DNA of 64,000 bases from Pantoea vagans (GTDB taxonomy: Bacteria > Pseudomonadota > Gammaproteobacteria > Enterobacterales > Enterobacteriaceae), in NCBI RefSeq assembly GCF_001506165.1, contig NZ_CP011427.1, positions 2,790,001-2,854,000 on the forward strand. Reading direction: 5' to 3'. Below, piece by piece: positions 29,577 through 38,441 of this stretch (position 1 is the stretch's first letter; each line of letters begins with the position of its first letter). Under the pieces are notes generated by a model. It was not told the DNA's origin. It worked only from the letters and a program-made list of their open reading frames with translations, and did not search any database. A program made the position numbers and the translations under genes.

Positions 29577-31004
29577 TTAAGCCACGCTGCGCGCGTGCTC
29601 AAAGGCATCTAGTGTCTTTTTACGTGCGTCCTTATGTTCCACGATTGGCGCGGGATAATCGAGTTTCTTGTTATTTTTCTGCGCCCAGACCTGAGGCTGA
29701 TGGATATCGCTATCCGGCACGTCTTGCAACTCTGGCAACCACTGGCGGATAAATTCGCCCTGCTTATCGAAGCGTTCGCCTTGGGTGGTGGGATTGAAGA
29801 TACGAAAGTACGGTGCGGCATCGGTACCGGTGGACGCCGCCCACTGCCAGCCGCCATTGTTGGCGGCCAGATCGCCATCAATCAACTGCTGCATAAAATA
29901 GCGCTCGCCCTCATGCCAGTCGATTAACAGATCCTTCACCAGGAAACTGGCAACAATCATGCGCAGCCGGTTATGCATCCAGCCCAGGGTGTTCAGTTGA
30001 CGCATCGCCGCATCCACAATCGGATAGCCGGTTTTACCCTGCTGCCACGCGGTGAGGTGCTCGGCATTTTTTTGCCACTTTACGTTACGCGTCCAGTCCA
30101 CAAACGGCTGGTGTTTACATAGCGCCGGAAACGCCACCATCAGGTGACGATAAAAATCGCGCCAAATCAGTTCATTGAGCCAGGTGAACGCTTTGCCTTC
30201 GTTGAGCGCATCAGGGTGCTCTTTTAAAATGCGATGCAAACACTGGCGCGGGGATAACACGCCAATCGCCAGATACGGCGACAGGCGGCTGGTGCCATCC
30301 AGTGCTGGTAAGTCGCGCACTTCAGGATAATGCTGCACCGCCTGCTTGCCGAAATGGCGCAGCTGTTTCAGCGCGGCCTCTTCGCCTGCGGGAAACAGCG
30401 ATGCATCAATGTCTTCAAACGGATAATCGAAAGCGGGAATTTTTTTGCCAGCACTGATGGGGGTATCTCGGCGTGCTTGCGGTGCACGATGGCACTCCGG
30501 CAATCCCTGATGTAATCGACGCACAAAGGCACGGCTGAACGGCGTGAAAACTTTAAACATGCTGTGATTGCCGGTCTGTACGCTGCCCGGCGGCAACAGT
30601 AGGCTGTCGTCAAACCCCTGGCAAATCACACCCTGTGCATCAAGGCGCTTTTCGGCCGCAGCATCGCGTTCGCGCTCATTGATCTCATATTGATAGTTGT
30701 AATACAGCTCATCCACCTGATGCTGCTGGCAAAATTCACTCAGGTAATCCACTGACGCGCCAAAATCATCACACTGATGGTAGTGCAACTTGATGCCGCG
30801 CTCGGCCAACGAGTCCTGCAACAAGCACAGGTTCTGATGGATAAACGCCGCCTGTTTCGGCGCCATATGGTGCTGCTGCCACTGTTTGGGTGTCGCCACA
30901 AACAGCGCCAGCACTGTCGCCTGGCTGTCACGGCAGGCGGCAGCCAGAGCGGTGTTGTCATTGATGCGCAGGTCGTTTCGCAACCAGACGAGATGGGTGG
31001 TCAT
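29577..31004 (-). CDS. phrB: Deoxyribodipyrimidine photolyase (class I CPD)
   Basis: Light-driven enzyme that splits cyclobutane pyrimidine dimers. The 475-residue product (E. coli 472) has an N-terminal alpha/beta antenna-binding domain (MTTHLVWLRNDLRINDNTAL) and a C-terminal FAD domain. The FAD-domain motifs are TSRLSPYLAIGVLSPRQ, AFTWLNELIWRDFYRHLM, GYPIVDAAMRQLNTLGWMHN and WQWAASTGTDAAPYFRIFNP. It is 12 bp after the DUF523-DUF1722 gene. Confidence 0.97.
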   Translation of the reverse strand: MTTHLVWLRNDLRINDNTALAAACRDSQATVLALFVATPKQWQQHHMAPKQAAFIHQNLCLLQDSLAERGIKLHYHQCDDFGASVDYLSEFCQQHQVDELYYNYQYEINERERDAAAEKRLDAQGVICQGFDDSLLLPPGSVQTGNHSMFKVFTPFSRAFVRRLHQGLPECHRAPQARRDTPISAGKKIPAFDYPFEDIDASLFPAGEEAALKQLRHFGKQAVQHYPEVRDLPALDGTSRLSPYLAIGVLSPRQCLHRILKEHPDALNEGKAFTWLNELIWRDFYRHLMVAFPALCKHQPFVDWTRNVKWQKNAEHLTAWQQGKTGYPIVDAAMRQLNTLGWMHNRLRMIVASFLVKDLLIDWHEGERYFMQQLIDGDLAANNGGWQWAASTGTDAAPYFRIFNPTTQGERFDKQGEFIRQWLPELQDVPDSDIHQPQVWAQKNNKKLDYPAPIVEHKDARKKTLDAFEHARSVA

Positions 31005-31016
31005 AGCGCTCCGGGA

Positions 31017-31973
31017 TTATTGACCGTAGCGCAGACGCAGCGCTTCCGGGTAAGGATCAAAGTAACGCTGTTGTGCCAGCCACGGGTGCGGGAACTCCGC
31101 CATGTAATGTTTCAGCATGGTGATAGGCACTAACAACGGTTGTACGCCAGTGCGGTAGCGGTCGATGAGCTGAGCCAGCTCCTGACGCTGCGGCGAGGTG
31201 AGCTGCGGACGGAAATAGCCCTGCACATGCATCAGCACGTTGGTGTGATTACGCCGAGAAGCCTGATGCGACATGAGATGCATCAAACGGATGCGGTATT
31301 CATAGGCGTAGTCTTCAAGCGAGTCCCACTGCTCCATCGCTGCGACAAAGCGCCCCATTTCCCGATACTCGTCCTGCGCATGGGAGAGCAACAGCAATTT
31401 GTAACGGCTGTGGAAGGCAATCAGCTTGTGGCGCGTCAACCCACTGCGCCACATCTCATTGAACTCATGCAGCGCATACACCCGGCCCATGAAGTTTTCG
31501 CGCAAAGCGTCATCATGCAGACGGCCATCTTCCTCCAGCGGCAGCCAGGGCATCTCTTTTTGCAGGAAGGCGGTGAAAATGCCGGTGCCGGCTTTACGAT
31601 TGTCATTGGTATCGGGTTGATACACCCGCACCCGCTCCAGACCGCAACTCGGGGATTTGGCGCAAAGAATATAGCCACACAGGTGATGCAGCGATTTCAC
31701 GCGATCGGCAGACCAGCGCTGCATCTCATCCGTGACTTCCTGGCCGCCATCTTTGCTGAAGCACAGATGGATCTGCTCATCTGACTCTTTGACCAGTCGC
31801 AGGGCTGGGCGTGGCGTCGGCAGACCAATCGCCATCTCTGGGCAGACCGGCTCAAAACGGATGAAAGGTGTCAGCTCGTCGGTTGCAAAAGCGAAACGCT
31901 TGTGGCCACCGTCAAACCGGACCTTATCCCCGAGCAGGCAAGCACTGATACCAACAGGAATTTTTTCGCTCAT
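31017..31973 (-). CDS. DUF523-DUF1722 fusion protein (YbgA family, long form)
   Basis: A 318-residue protein of two parts. Residues 1-150 are a DUF523 domain with conserved cysteines (ISACLLGDKVRFDGGHKR, FEPVCPEMAIGLPTPRP, YILCAKSPSCGLERVRVY). Residues about 190-305 are a DUF1722/YbgA domain (WRSGLTRHKLIAFHSRYKLLLLSH, HVQGYFRPQLTSPQRQEL). E. coli YbgA has only the second domain. It starts the run leading into phrB and ybgI. Function is unknown; the phrB link suggests stress or light response, which is inference. Confidence 0.85.
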   Translation of the reverse strand: MSEKIPVGISACLLGDKVRFDGGHKRFAFATDELTPFIRFEPVCPEMAIGLPTPRPALRLVKESDEQIHLCFSKDGGQEVTDEMQRWSADRVKSLHHLCGYILCAKSPSCGLERVRVYQPDTNDNRKAGTGIFTAFLQKEMPWLPLEEDGRLHDDALRENFMGRVYALHEFNEMWRSGLTRHKLIAFHSRYKLLLLSHAQDEYREMGRFVAAMEQWDSLEDYAYEYRIRLMHLMSHQASRRNHTNVLMHVQGYFRPQLTSPQRQELAQLIDRYRTGVQPLLVPITMLKHYMAEFPHPWLAQQRYFDPYPEALRLRYGQ

Positions 31974-32070
31974 ACTTGTACAACCTCCAAAATCTTGTAG
32001 AGGTTTTAAGTGTAGCCGAAATAGACGCTGATAACAGCGGGGACATAAGCCGGAAATAAAAAATTCGGAT

Positions 32071-32106
32071 AAAAAAACCCGGTACTTCGCAACAAGTCCC
32101 GGGTTA
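32071..32106 (-). terminator. ybfA terminator
   Basis: On the minus strand AACCCGG pairs with CCGGGTT, with ACTT/AAGT pairing inside one mismatch, followed by seven Ts. It begins 18 bp after the ybfA stop. Confidence 0.85.
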
Positions 32107-32123
32107 TTGTCGAGGCAGCGCGA

Positions 32124-32324
32124 TTACCAGTAGATACCGGCAGCCGCTTCAGACTGCGCCAGCCAGACGGGCATGGTGCTGGTTTTGCACCATACACGGT
32201 GCAGATAACTGTAAAAACGCGCACGATCCTGGCGGAACAGCATCACCGGCAGCGCGAGTAAACCGCCCAATACCACCAGCACGCGGCGCAGTACGATTTT
32301 ATAGAGTGGATATGCCTGATACAT
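32124..32324 (-). CDS. ybfA: YbfA family protein (DUF2517)
   Basis: A 66-residue protein with a hydrophobic N-terminal helix (YKIVLRRVLVVLGGLLALPV) and the conserved segment DRARFYSYLHRVWCKTS, which identifies it as YbfA (68 residues in E. coli). Function is unknown. In E. coli ybfA is divergent from kdpF; here it is divergent from kdpE, which shows that the kdp junction is retained although the transporter genes are missing. Confidence 0.9.
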   Translation of the reverse strand: MYQAYPLYKIVLRRVLVVLGGLLALPVMLFRQDRARFYSYLHRVWCKTSTMPVWLAQSEAAAGIYW

Positions 32325-32416
32325 CTTTGCCCCCTCGTGATTATTTTTGTGTTAAATGTGATCTGCCTCAGATATTACCCTTGTTTGTGTAATTTTACTA
32401 CTCATCCGACCACTTA

Positions 32417-32435
32417 TTTTGATCTTTTTTTGCAC
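32417..32435 (+). promoter_or_regulatory. KdpE operator-like T-rich site
   Basis: TTTTGATCTTTTTTTGCAC resembles the KdpE-binding site upstream of E. coli kdpF (TTTATACTTTTTTTACACC, from memory). It lies in the ybfA-kdpE gap, about 135 bp before kdpE. A T-run alone is weak evidence; the position makes it more plausible. Confidence 0.4.
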
Positions 32436-32569
32436 TAATCAGGCTTATCTGAAAGTTAGTTACAAAGATGTAAAACTATCGATCGCTTAAGGTTATAAAT
32501 ATCAGCGCGGACGTGGTGTCAGATTCTTGATAAAGTGCCGTGTTAACTTTACCTGTGGCAGGAGTCAGC

Positions 32570-33244
32570 GTGACGACCATCTTGATTGTTGAAGATGAAA
32601 AGGAGATCCGCCGTTTCGTGCGCCTGGCGCTGGAGAGCGAGGGCCTGAAAATTGTGGAAGCGGAGCAATTACAGCGTGGACTGATTGAAGCCGCGACGCG
32701 CAAGCCGGACCTGGTGATCCTCGATCTTGGTCTGCCCGATGGGGATGGCAATGACTTTATCCGCGAAGTGCGCCAGTGGAGCAGCATGCCGGTGATTGTG
32801 CTGTCTGCACGCAGTGATGAGCAGGATAAAATTGATGCGCTGGATGCGGGTGCCGATGACTATCTGACCAAACCGTTTGGCATTGGTGAATTGCTGGCGC
32901 GCGTGCGGGTTGCATTGCGTCGTCATCAAAGCAGCCAACCTGAACCGGTAGTGAAATTTGGAGAAGTGAGTGTGGATCTGGCAGCACGGCGTGTGCTGCG
33001 CAATGAAAAGGAGATTCATCTGACGCCAACAGAGTTTCGCTTGCTGAGTTTATTAGTGAATAACGCGGGCAAAGTGCTGACGCAGCGGCAACTGCTGAAT
33101 CAGGTGTGGGGGCCAAATGCGGTGGAGCACAGCCATTATCTGCGCATCTATATGGGTCATCTGCGCCAAAAGCTGGAATCGAACCCGACCCAACCCAGCC
33201 ATTTGATCACTGAAACCGGAATCGGTTACCGCTTCATGCCATAA
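32570..33244 (+). CDS. kdpE: Response regulator KdpE (orphan)
   Basis: OmpR/PhoB-type regulator which in E. coli activates kdpFABC on K+ limitation after phosphorylation by KdpD. GTG 32570, after GGCAGGAG, gives 224 residues (E. coli 225). Receiver domain: Asp8/Asp9 (IVEDE), phospho-acceptor Asp52 (LVILDLGLPDGDG), Lys in YLTKPFG. The winged-helix domain contains LTPTEFRLLSLLVNNAGKVL and GPNAVEHSHYLRIYMGHLR, matching KdpE rather than other OmpR members. No kdpFABC or kdpD gene is in the window, so any sensor and target are elsewhere or lost. Confidence 0.93.
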   Translation: MTTILIVEDEKEIRRFVRLALESEGLKIVEAEQLQRGLIEAATRKPDLVILDLGLPDGDGNDFIREVRQWSSMPVIVLSARSDEQDKIDALDAGADDYLTKPFGIGELLARVRVALRRHQSSQPEPVVKFGEVSVDLAARRVLRNEKEIHLTPTEFRLLSLLVNNAGKVLTQRQLLNQVWGPNAVEHSHYLRIYMGHLRQKLESNPTQPSHLITETGIGYRFMP

Positions 33245-33269
33245 AAAAAGGCCGCTTAGCGGCCTTTTC
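33244..33269. terminator. Bidirectional terminator between kdpE and pgm
   Basis: GGCCGC-TTA-GCGGCC (33250-33264) with an A-run before it and TTTT after it. It is placed between the converging kdpE and pgm. Confidence 0.9.
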
Positions 33270-33283
33270 ATTTCTGTCAGTCA

Positions 33284-34924
33284 TTACGCGTTTTTCAGCA
33301 CTTCACTGACAATCTCCACCGCTTCTTTCTCGATCTGCTGGCGATGCTCAGCGCCGAGGAAGCTTTCACAGTAGATTTTGTAGGCATCTTCAGTGCCTGA
33401 CGGACGTGCGGCAAACCAGCCGTTTTCCGTCATCACTTTCAGGCCGCCAATGGATGCACCGTTACCCGGCGCAGCCGTCAGACGTGCAGTGATCGGATCG
33501 CCTGCCAGCGTGTCCGCGCTGACCATCTCAGGTGACAGCTTAGACAGTGCCGCTTTCTGCGCTGAAGTCGCAGGCGCCTGAAGACGGTTATAGCTTGGCG
33601 CACCAAAGCGCTCTGCCAGCTCGTCATAGTGCTGCTGCGGATTCTTACCGGTCACGGCCGTAATTTCTGCCGCCAGCAGGCACAGAATGATGCCGTCTTT
33701 ATCGGTTGACCAGGCGGAGCCATCGAAGCGCAGGAAGGAAGCACCCGCACTCTCTTCGCCACCGAAACCGAAGCTGCCATCAAACAGGCCATCAACAAAC
33801 CATTTGAAGCCAACCGGCACTTCAACCAGTTTGCGACCGATGTCGTTTACCACGCGGTCAATCATCGCGCTGGACACCAGGGTTTTACCCACTGCCACAT
33901 CTTTGCCCCATTGCGGGCGATGCTGGAACAGGTAGTTGATCGCGACAGCCAGATAGTGGTTAGGATTCATCAGGCCAGCAGGCGTGACGATACCGTGGCG
34001 GTCATAATCCGGGTCGTTGCCAAATGCCAAATCAAACTTATCTTTGTATGCCAGCAGACCAGCCATCGCACACTCTGACGAACAGTCCATGCGCACCACG
34101 CCATCTTTATCCAGATGCATAAAGCGGAAGGTCTGATCGACAGCATCGTTAACAATGGTCAAATCCAGCTTGTAATGCTCAGCAATGCGCTGCCAGTAGG
34201 CAATGCCCGAACCACCGAGTGGATCAACGCCAATTTTCAGGCCTGCTTTCTGGATAGCCGGGAAATCGATAACCTGAGCCAGCCCTTCAACGTAAGGTTG
34301 AATCAGATCCTGCTCCACGATATGACCACTCGCCCATGCCTGATCCAGCGGCAGACGCTTCACGTCTTTCAACTCGCCTTTGATCAGTTGGTTAGCACGG
34401 TCTTCCACCACTTTGGTGACATTGGTATCAGCCGGTCCACCGTTTGGTGGGTTGTACTTAATGCCACCGTCTTCTGGCGGGTTGTGTGAAGGCGTGATCA
34501 CGATACCATCGGCCTGCGCGCCACCACGCTTGTTGTGCTCAAGAATGGCATTGGAGATCGCAGGCGTCGGGGTGTAGCCATTATCTTGCTGCACAATGAC
34601 GTCCACACCGTTGGCCGCCAGCACTTCCAGTACCGACAAAATTGCCGGTTCAGACAGCGCGTGGGTATCTTTACCCACGTAGCAAGGACCGGTGATGCCG
34701 TTCTTTTTGCGCTCTTCGGCGATCGCTTGCGCAATCGCCAGAATGTGCACTTCGTTGAAGCTGTGACGTCCCGCGCTGCCGCGGTGGCCGGAGGTGCCAA
34801 ATTTCACCGCATGGTCCGGGTTCGCCGCATCTGGCTTCAGGACGTAATACTGCGAGGTTAATTGTGCAACGTTAATCAAATCGCTCTGCTGGGCGGGTTG
34901 CCCGGCACGGGGGTGATTGGCCAT
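33284..34924 (-). CDS. pgm: Phosphoglucomutase (alpha-D-glucose phosphate-specific)
   Basis: Interconverts glucose 1-phosphate and glucose 6-phosphate for glycogen, trehalose and UDP-glucose metabolism. It has 546 residues, as in E. coli. The phosphoserine loop is in [19 protein letters not shown] (Ser at about 146). The metal-binding loop is in [11 protein letters not shown], and the sugar-phosphate site includes [11 protein letters not shown] and [17 protein letters not shown] near the C-terminus. It is 25 bp after seqA, as in E. coli. Confidence 0.98.
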   Translation of the reverse strand: MANHPRAGQPAQQSDLINVAQLTSQYYVLKPDAANPDHAVKFGTSGHRGSAGRHSFNEVHILAIAQAIAEERKKNGITGPCYVGKDTHALSEPAILSVLEVLAANGVDVIVQQDNGYTPTPAISNAILEHNKRGGAQADGIVITPSHNPPEDGGIKYNPPNGGPADTNVTKVVEDRANQLIKGELKDVKRLPLDQAWASGHIVEQDLIQPYVEGLAQVIDFPAIQKAGLKIGVDPLGGSGIAYWQRIAEHYKLDLTIVNDAVDQTFRFMHLDKDGVVRMDCSSECAMAGLLAYKDKFDLAFGNDPDYDRHGIVTPAGLMNPNHYLAVAINYLFQHRPQWGKDVAVGKTLVSSAMIDRVVNDIGRKLVEVPVGFKWFVDGLFDGSFGFGGEESAGASFLRFDGSAWSTDKDGIILCLLAAEITAVTGKNPQQHYDELAERFGAPSYNRLQAPATSAQKAALSKLSPEMVSADTLAGDPITARLTAAPGNGASIGGLKVMTENGWFAARPSGTEDAYKIYCESFLGAEHRQQIEKEAVEIVSEVLKNA

Positions 34925-34949
34925 TGGCGCTTCTCCCTGACGCTTCAGT

Positions 34950-35489
34950 TTAAATGGTGCCGCGAACTTTCTCTGTCAGTTCCTGAGGGAACTGCATAGC
35001 CAGCATGATGTGTTCAACCATGCTGCATTTGCGACCTGTATTGGTATTGGTGATCACCCAGTACGGCGTGCCGGGAACATGCTTCGGCTTAGTATGGGTG
35101 CCATTTTGCAACAGCGTGTGCTCATCACCCGCAAAGTAAACGCGCGTGCGGCCCTGCAGCGAGGCAGTAGCATCAGCAAAAGCTGCCGGATCAAGACGAT
35201 AGAGCGTTGACAGTACCAGCATAAAGCGATTAACCGCCTTATTCTGCTCAGCATACTCATCGGAAAGCAGCAGTTCACGCACGGCACGCACGCGATCCTG
35301 AGGACGCGCGTCGTTACGCGCAGGCTGCGCTTCCTTGACTGTCGCACTGGCGGCAGGTGCGGCGGGCGCACTCTGGCCTGCAGTGAACTTCAGCATGCGG
35401 CGCAAAATATCGGAGGCGCTTTCACCAATGTGCTGCGTGTGGCTGGCAATATAACGGTAGAGTTCTTCGTCAACTTCAATCGTTTTCAT
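34950..35489 (-). CDS. seqA: Replication initiation negative modulator SeqA
   Basis: Binds hemimethylated GATC clusters, sequesters oriC and organises new DNA behind replication forks. The start is ATG 35489, giving 179 residues (E. coli 181); the frame is open 32 codons upstream. The N-terminal oligomerisation domain is [20 protein letters not shown], then a variable Ala/Pro linker (about residues 38-62). The C-terminal DNA-binding domain contains [20 protein letters not shown] and [20 protein letters not shown]. It is divergent from ybfF. Confidence 0.97.
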   Translation of the reverse strand: MKTIEVDEELYRYIASHTQHIGESASDILRRMLKFTAGQSAPAAPAASATVKEAQPARNDARPQDRVRAVRELLLSDEYAEQNKAVNRFMLVLSTLYRLDPAAFADATASLQGRTRVYFAGDEHTLLQNGTHTKPKHVPGTPYWVITNTNTGRKCSMVEHIMLAMQFPQELTEKVRGTI

Positions 35490-35737
35490 CTTATTCCGTA
35501 CAATTCTGGCAAATGACAGAACCACGCATTGTTGCAACGGCCTTAGCAAAATCCAGTCGTGCAAAATGTGAGCGGGCTCTAACATAAGGATTATAAAGTT
35601 AAATCCGTGGCAGCCGATAGCGCTGGCATCGTTTCAGGGCAAAAGTCGGAATATGCCCTAATGCCTGGCCGGCTGGCTCCTGGACAGGTGAATCCATGAT
35701 AACCTAAGCCAAGGTCACAACCGTAAGAACTTTAGCC

Positions 35738-36502
35738 ATGATTTTGAACGCCCGTCTGCAAACTGAACAATCTTCGCCTGATGCCACACCGATTCTGTTA
35801 ATTCATGGCCTTTTTGGCAGCCTCGATAACCTGGGTGTACTGGCACGCGGAGTGCGCGATGCACGCCCAACGCTGCAAGTTGATGTGCGTAACCATGGGT
35901 TATCCGAACGCAGCGAGATCATGAATTATGCCGCGATGGCGCAAGACATCGTTGACACACTGGATGCTCACCAGATTGAACGTGCCAGCGTGATTGGCCA
36001 TTCGATGGGCGGAAAGATCGCCATGGCATTGAGTGCCGTGGCACCGGAACGCATCGAGAAGATGGTGTTGATCGATATCGCCCCGGTTGATTACCAAACG
36101 CGCCGTCACGATGAAATCTTTGCCGCGATTCGTGCCGTGACCGCCGCAGGCGTGACGCGTCGGAGTGAAGCCGCAGAAGTGATGCGCCAGTACATCAACG
36201 AAGAGGGAGTCATTCAGTTCATCCTGAAATCGTTTGCCGAGGGGGAATGGCGCTTTAATGTCCCTGTCCTGTGGGATAACTACACCACGATTTCTGGTTG
36301 GGAAGCCATCCCTGCCTGGCCCCACCCGGCACTGTTTATTCGTGGTGGTGATTCGCCTTATCTGGACAATCAGCATCGCGATGCGCTGCTGCGTCAGTTC
36401 CCGCAGGCCCATGCACATGTGATCAGCGGTGCCGGTCACTGGGTGCACGCGGAAAAACCTGATGCGGTTTTGCGCGCGGTTCGTCGCTTTTTTAACCTGT
36501 AA
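35738..36502 (+). CDS. ybfF: Esterase YbfF
   Basis: Alpha/beta hydrolase of 254 residues, the same length as E. coli YbfF, which hydrolyses short acyl esters and acyl-CoA in vitro. The nucleophile elbow is GHSMGG (about residues 89-94), the oxyanion region LIHGLFGSLDNLG, and the catalytic His lies in ISGAGHWVHAEKPDAV. Divergent from seqA and upstream of ybfE, as in E. coli. Confidence 0.95.
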   Translation: MILNARLQTEQSSPDATPILLIHGLFGSLDNLGVLARGVRDARPTLQVDVRNHGLSERSEIMNYAAMAQDIVDTLDAHQIERASVIGHSMGGKIAMALSAVAPERIEKMVLIDIAPVDYQTRRHDEIFAAIRAVTAAGVTRRSEAAEVMRQYINEEGVIQFILKSFAEGEWRFNVPVLWDNYTTISGWEAIPAWPHPALFIRGGDSPYLDNQHRDALLRQFPQAHAHVISGAGHWVHAEKPDAVLRAVRRFFNL

Positions 36503-36670
36503 AAGCAAAAGCTTGCTGTTAGCGGTTTAGGGTTGGCGTCACGGATGGCGCTGGAGTATGATGTCGCGCTAAAAATTTGCCGCGGATGATTTTTTCGCCG
36601 CGGTCGGGCCGATAATGTATAAATCGCGCAGCGCCTTTCCGCCGTTCGCGCCCACTCAGTTTCACAAATC

Positions 36671-36946
36671 ATGGCAAAAGAACAGACAGACCGTACCACG
36701 CTCGATCTTTTTGCAGACGAGCGGCGTCCCGGTCGACCAAAAACCAGTCTGCTGACGCGTGACGAACAGTTACGTATCAACAAACGTAACCAGCTCAAGC
36801 GCGATAAAGTGCGTGGGCTGCGTCGTGTTGAGCTAAAGATGTCCAGCGAAGCTGTTGACGCACTTAACACCTTGGCCGATCAACAAAACATCAGTCGCAG
36901 CGAATTGATTGAACAAATGCTGCTGGCGCAACTCAAACTGTCTTAG
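36671..36946 (+). CDS. ybfE: LexA-regulated family protein YbfE
   Basis: A 91-residue basic protein, highly similar to E. coli YbfE, with DLFADERRPGRPKTSLLTRD, INKRNQLKRDKVRGLRRVEL and a C-terminal ribbon-helix-helix-like segment ALNTLADQQNISRSELIEQM. It is probably a DNA-binding protein of unknown role. E. coli ybfE is LexA-regulated, but I found no clear LexA box (CTG-N10-CAG) just upstream here. It precedes fldA. Confidence 0.92.
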   Translation: MAKEQTDRTTLDLFADERRPGRPKTSLLTRDEQLRINKRNQLKRDKVRGLRRVELKMSSEAVDALNTLADQQNISRSELIEQMLLAQLKLS

Positions 36947-37083
36947 CGTGTGCAGACCGCACACAGGAACACAAAGTTAAGGCTTTACACGTTCCGCGCT
37001 TTTCACTGGTCTGCTATCATTCGCTTAAATGTGCAGTCAACTGACTTACTTTCACAATCAGGATTTAAGAGGTTATCTAACCC

Positions 37084-37614
37084 ATGGCAATCGTAGGCAT
37101 TTTCTTCGGCAGCGATACCGGCAACACTGAAAACATTGCAAAAATGATCCAGAAACAACTGGGTAAAGATGTCGCCGAAGTGCATGACATTGCCAAGAGC
37201 ACCAAAGAAGATCTCGCAGCGTTCGATATCCTGCTGCTGGGCATTCCGACCTGGTATTACGGCGAAGCACAGTGTGACTGGGATGATTTCTTCCCAACCC
37301 TGGAAGAGATTGATTTCAATGGCAAACTGGTTGCGCTGTTTGGTTGTGGTGACCAGGAAGATTATGCTGAGTACTTCTGCGACGCAATGGGCACCATTCG
37401 TGACATTATTGAGCCAAACGGTGCCGTTATTGTTGGGCACTGGCCAACGGAAGGTTATCACTTCGAAGCTTCGAAGGGCCTGGCAGACGACAAACACTTC
37501 CTGGGTCTGGCGATTGACGAAGACCGTCAGCCTGAACTGACCAACGAACGTGTTGATGCATGGGTGAAGCAGATTTTCGATGAGCTGCAACTAAAAGAGA
37601 TCATCGAAGCCTGA
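37084..37614 (+). CDS. fldA: Flavodoxin I
   Basis: FMN-binding electron carrier for biotin synthase, IspG/IspH, methionine synthase and other enzymes; essential in E. coli. It has 176 residues, identical in length to E. coli FldA. The FMN phosphate loop is GSDTGNTENIAKM, and the isoalloxazine loops contain IPTWYYGEAQCDWDDF and GCGDQEDYAEYFCDAMG. It lies between ybfE and fur. A perfect hairpin without T-run follows. Confidence 0.98.
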   Translation: MAIVGIFFGSDTGNTENIAKMIQKQLGKDVAEVHDIAKSTKEDLAAFDILLLGIPTWYYGEAQCDWDDFFPTLEEIDFNGKLVALFGCGDQEDYAEYFCDAMGTIRDIIEPNGAVIVGHWPTEGYHFEASKGLADDKHFLGLAIDEDRQPELTNERVDAWVKQIFDELQLKEIIEA

Positions 37615-37627
37615 TCCCCTTCCCTAC

Positions 37628-37653
37628 CCGATGTGAGCGGTGTCTCACATCGG
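37628..37653 (+). other. Perfect hairpin after fldA
   Basis: CCGATGTGAG-CGGTGT-CTCACATCGG is a 10-bp perfect stem 13 bp after the fldA stop. AACAAAGG follows directly; the nearest T-run is at 37689-37694. It may act as a weak terminator or protect the fldA 3' end. Confidence 0.6.
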
Positions 37654-37857
37654 AACAAAGGAATCTCCTATGAAAAAAATAGCGACGGTTTTTTAACTTT
37701 TCCCCGCAAATCTGTAGAATACCCGCAATGGTCATCCGCTTATTCCTCGCTCTTTAGAATGAGGCTGAGTGAAATGGAAACCCAAACCACTACGTTTCTC
37801 AATGGCATAAGCGATGTTTATCCTTACAGCTTTTGTTGATTTTACGCGACGCCTTGG

Positions 37858-37886
37858 TTTTCATTTCACTGCTTGGGTTCTATAAT
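37858..37886 (+). promoter_or_regulatory. Putative fur promoter
   Basis: A perfect -10 TATAAT lies at 37881-37886, and a weak -35 TTTTCA sits 17 bp upstream. The following ATGAGACGCAAATGAGAAT contains GAGAAT units reminiscent of Fur half-sites but no complete 19-bp Fur box. Confidence 0.5.
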
Positions 37887-37971
37887 GAGACGCAAATGAG
37901 AATATGCGTGACCTAAACATTCAAGGCCTTTGAGCCGTAAGTGACTCGCAAAGTAACAGGACAATATCCGC

Positions 37972-38421
37972 ATGACTGACAACAACTCCGCATTGAAGAA
38001 GGCTGGCCTGAAAGTCACTCTCCCAAGATTGAAAATTTTGGAAGTGCTTCAGGGACCAGGACCAGAGTCCCACCATGTCAGTGCGGAAGATTTGTACAAG
38101 CGCCTGATTGATATGGGCGAAGAGATTGGTCTGGCAACGGTATATCGCGTTCTTAACCAGTTTGATGACGCAGGTATCGTCACCCGTCATAACTTCGAAG
38201 GCGGTAAATCCGTATTCGAACTTACCCAGCAACATCACCACGATCATTTGATCTGCCTGGATTGTGGCAAAGTGATTGAATTTAGCGACGAATCAATTGA
38301 AACGCGTCAGCGTGAAATTGCGACTCGCCATGGCATTAAACTCAGCAACCACAGCCTGTACCTTTATGGTCACTGTGCGCTGGGAGACTGCCGCGAAGAC
38401 GACACGCTCCACGACAAGTAA
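37972..38421 (+). CDS. fur: Ferric uptake regulator Fur
   Basis: Iron-dependent repressor of iron-uptake genes. It has 149 residues (E. coli 148). The winged-helix domain carries LATVYRVLNQFDDAGIVTRH. The dimer domain has the metal-site His/Glu cluster QQHHHDHLICLDCGKVIEF, with two further cysteines in YGHCALGDCREDD. One difference from E. coli is a longer loop after VLQ (GPGPES for EPDN before HHVSAED). A terminator hairpin follows. Confidence 0.98.
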   Translation: MTDNNSALKKAGLKVTLPRLKILEVLQGPGPESHHVSAEDLYKRLIDMGEEIGLATVYRVLNQFDDAGIVTRHNFEGGKSVFELTQQHHHDHLICLDCGKVIEFSDESIETRQREIATRHGIKLSNHSLYLYGHCALGDCREDDTLHDK

Positions 38422-38441
38422 TGACGTGTGCTATGCAATAT

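Larger units (their letters stand above)
37615..37971 (+). promoter_or_regulatory. fldA-fur intergenic region
   Basis: 357 bp. It contains the post-fldA hairpin, an eight-codon ORF (MKKIATVF, 37670-37696) with a good AAAGGA ribosome site, and the fur promoter region. I looked for a 28-codon uof-like leader ending at the fur start in all three frames and found none. The longest ATG-started frame within the last 70 bp has nine codons (37904-37933). Confidence 0.6.

Noticed and set aside
36503..36670. LexA box for ybfE.
   Set aside because: E. coli ybfE is LexA-regulated, but no CTG-N10-CAG palindrome is visible in this gap.
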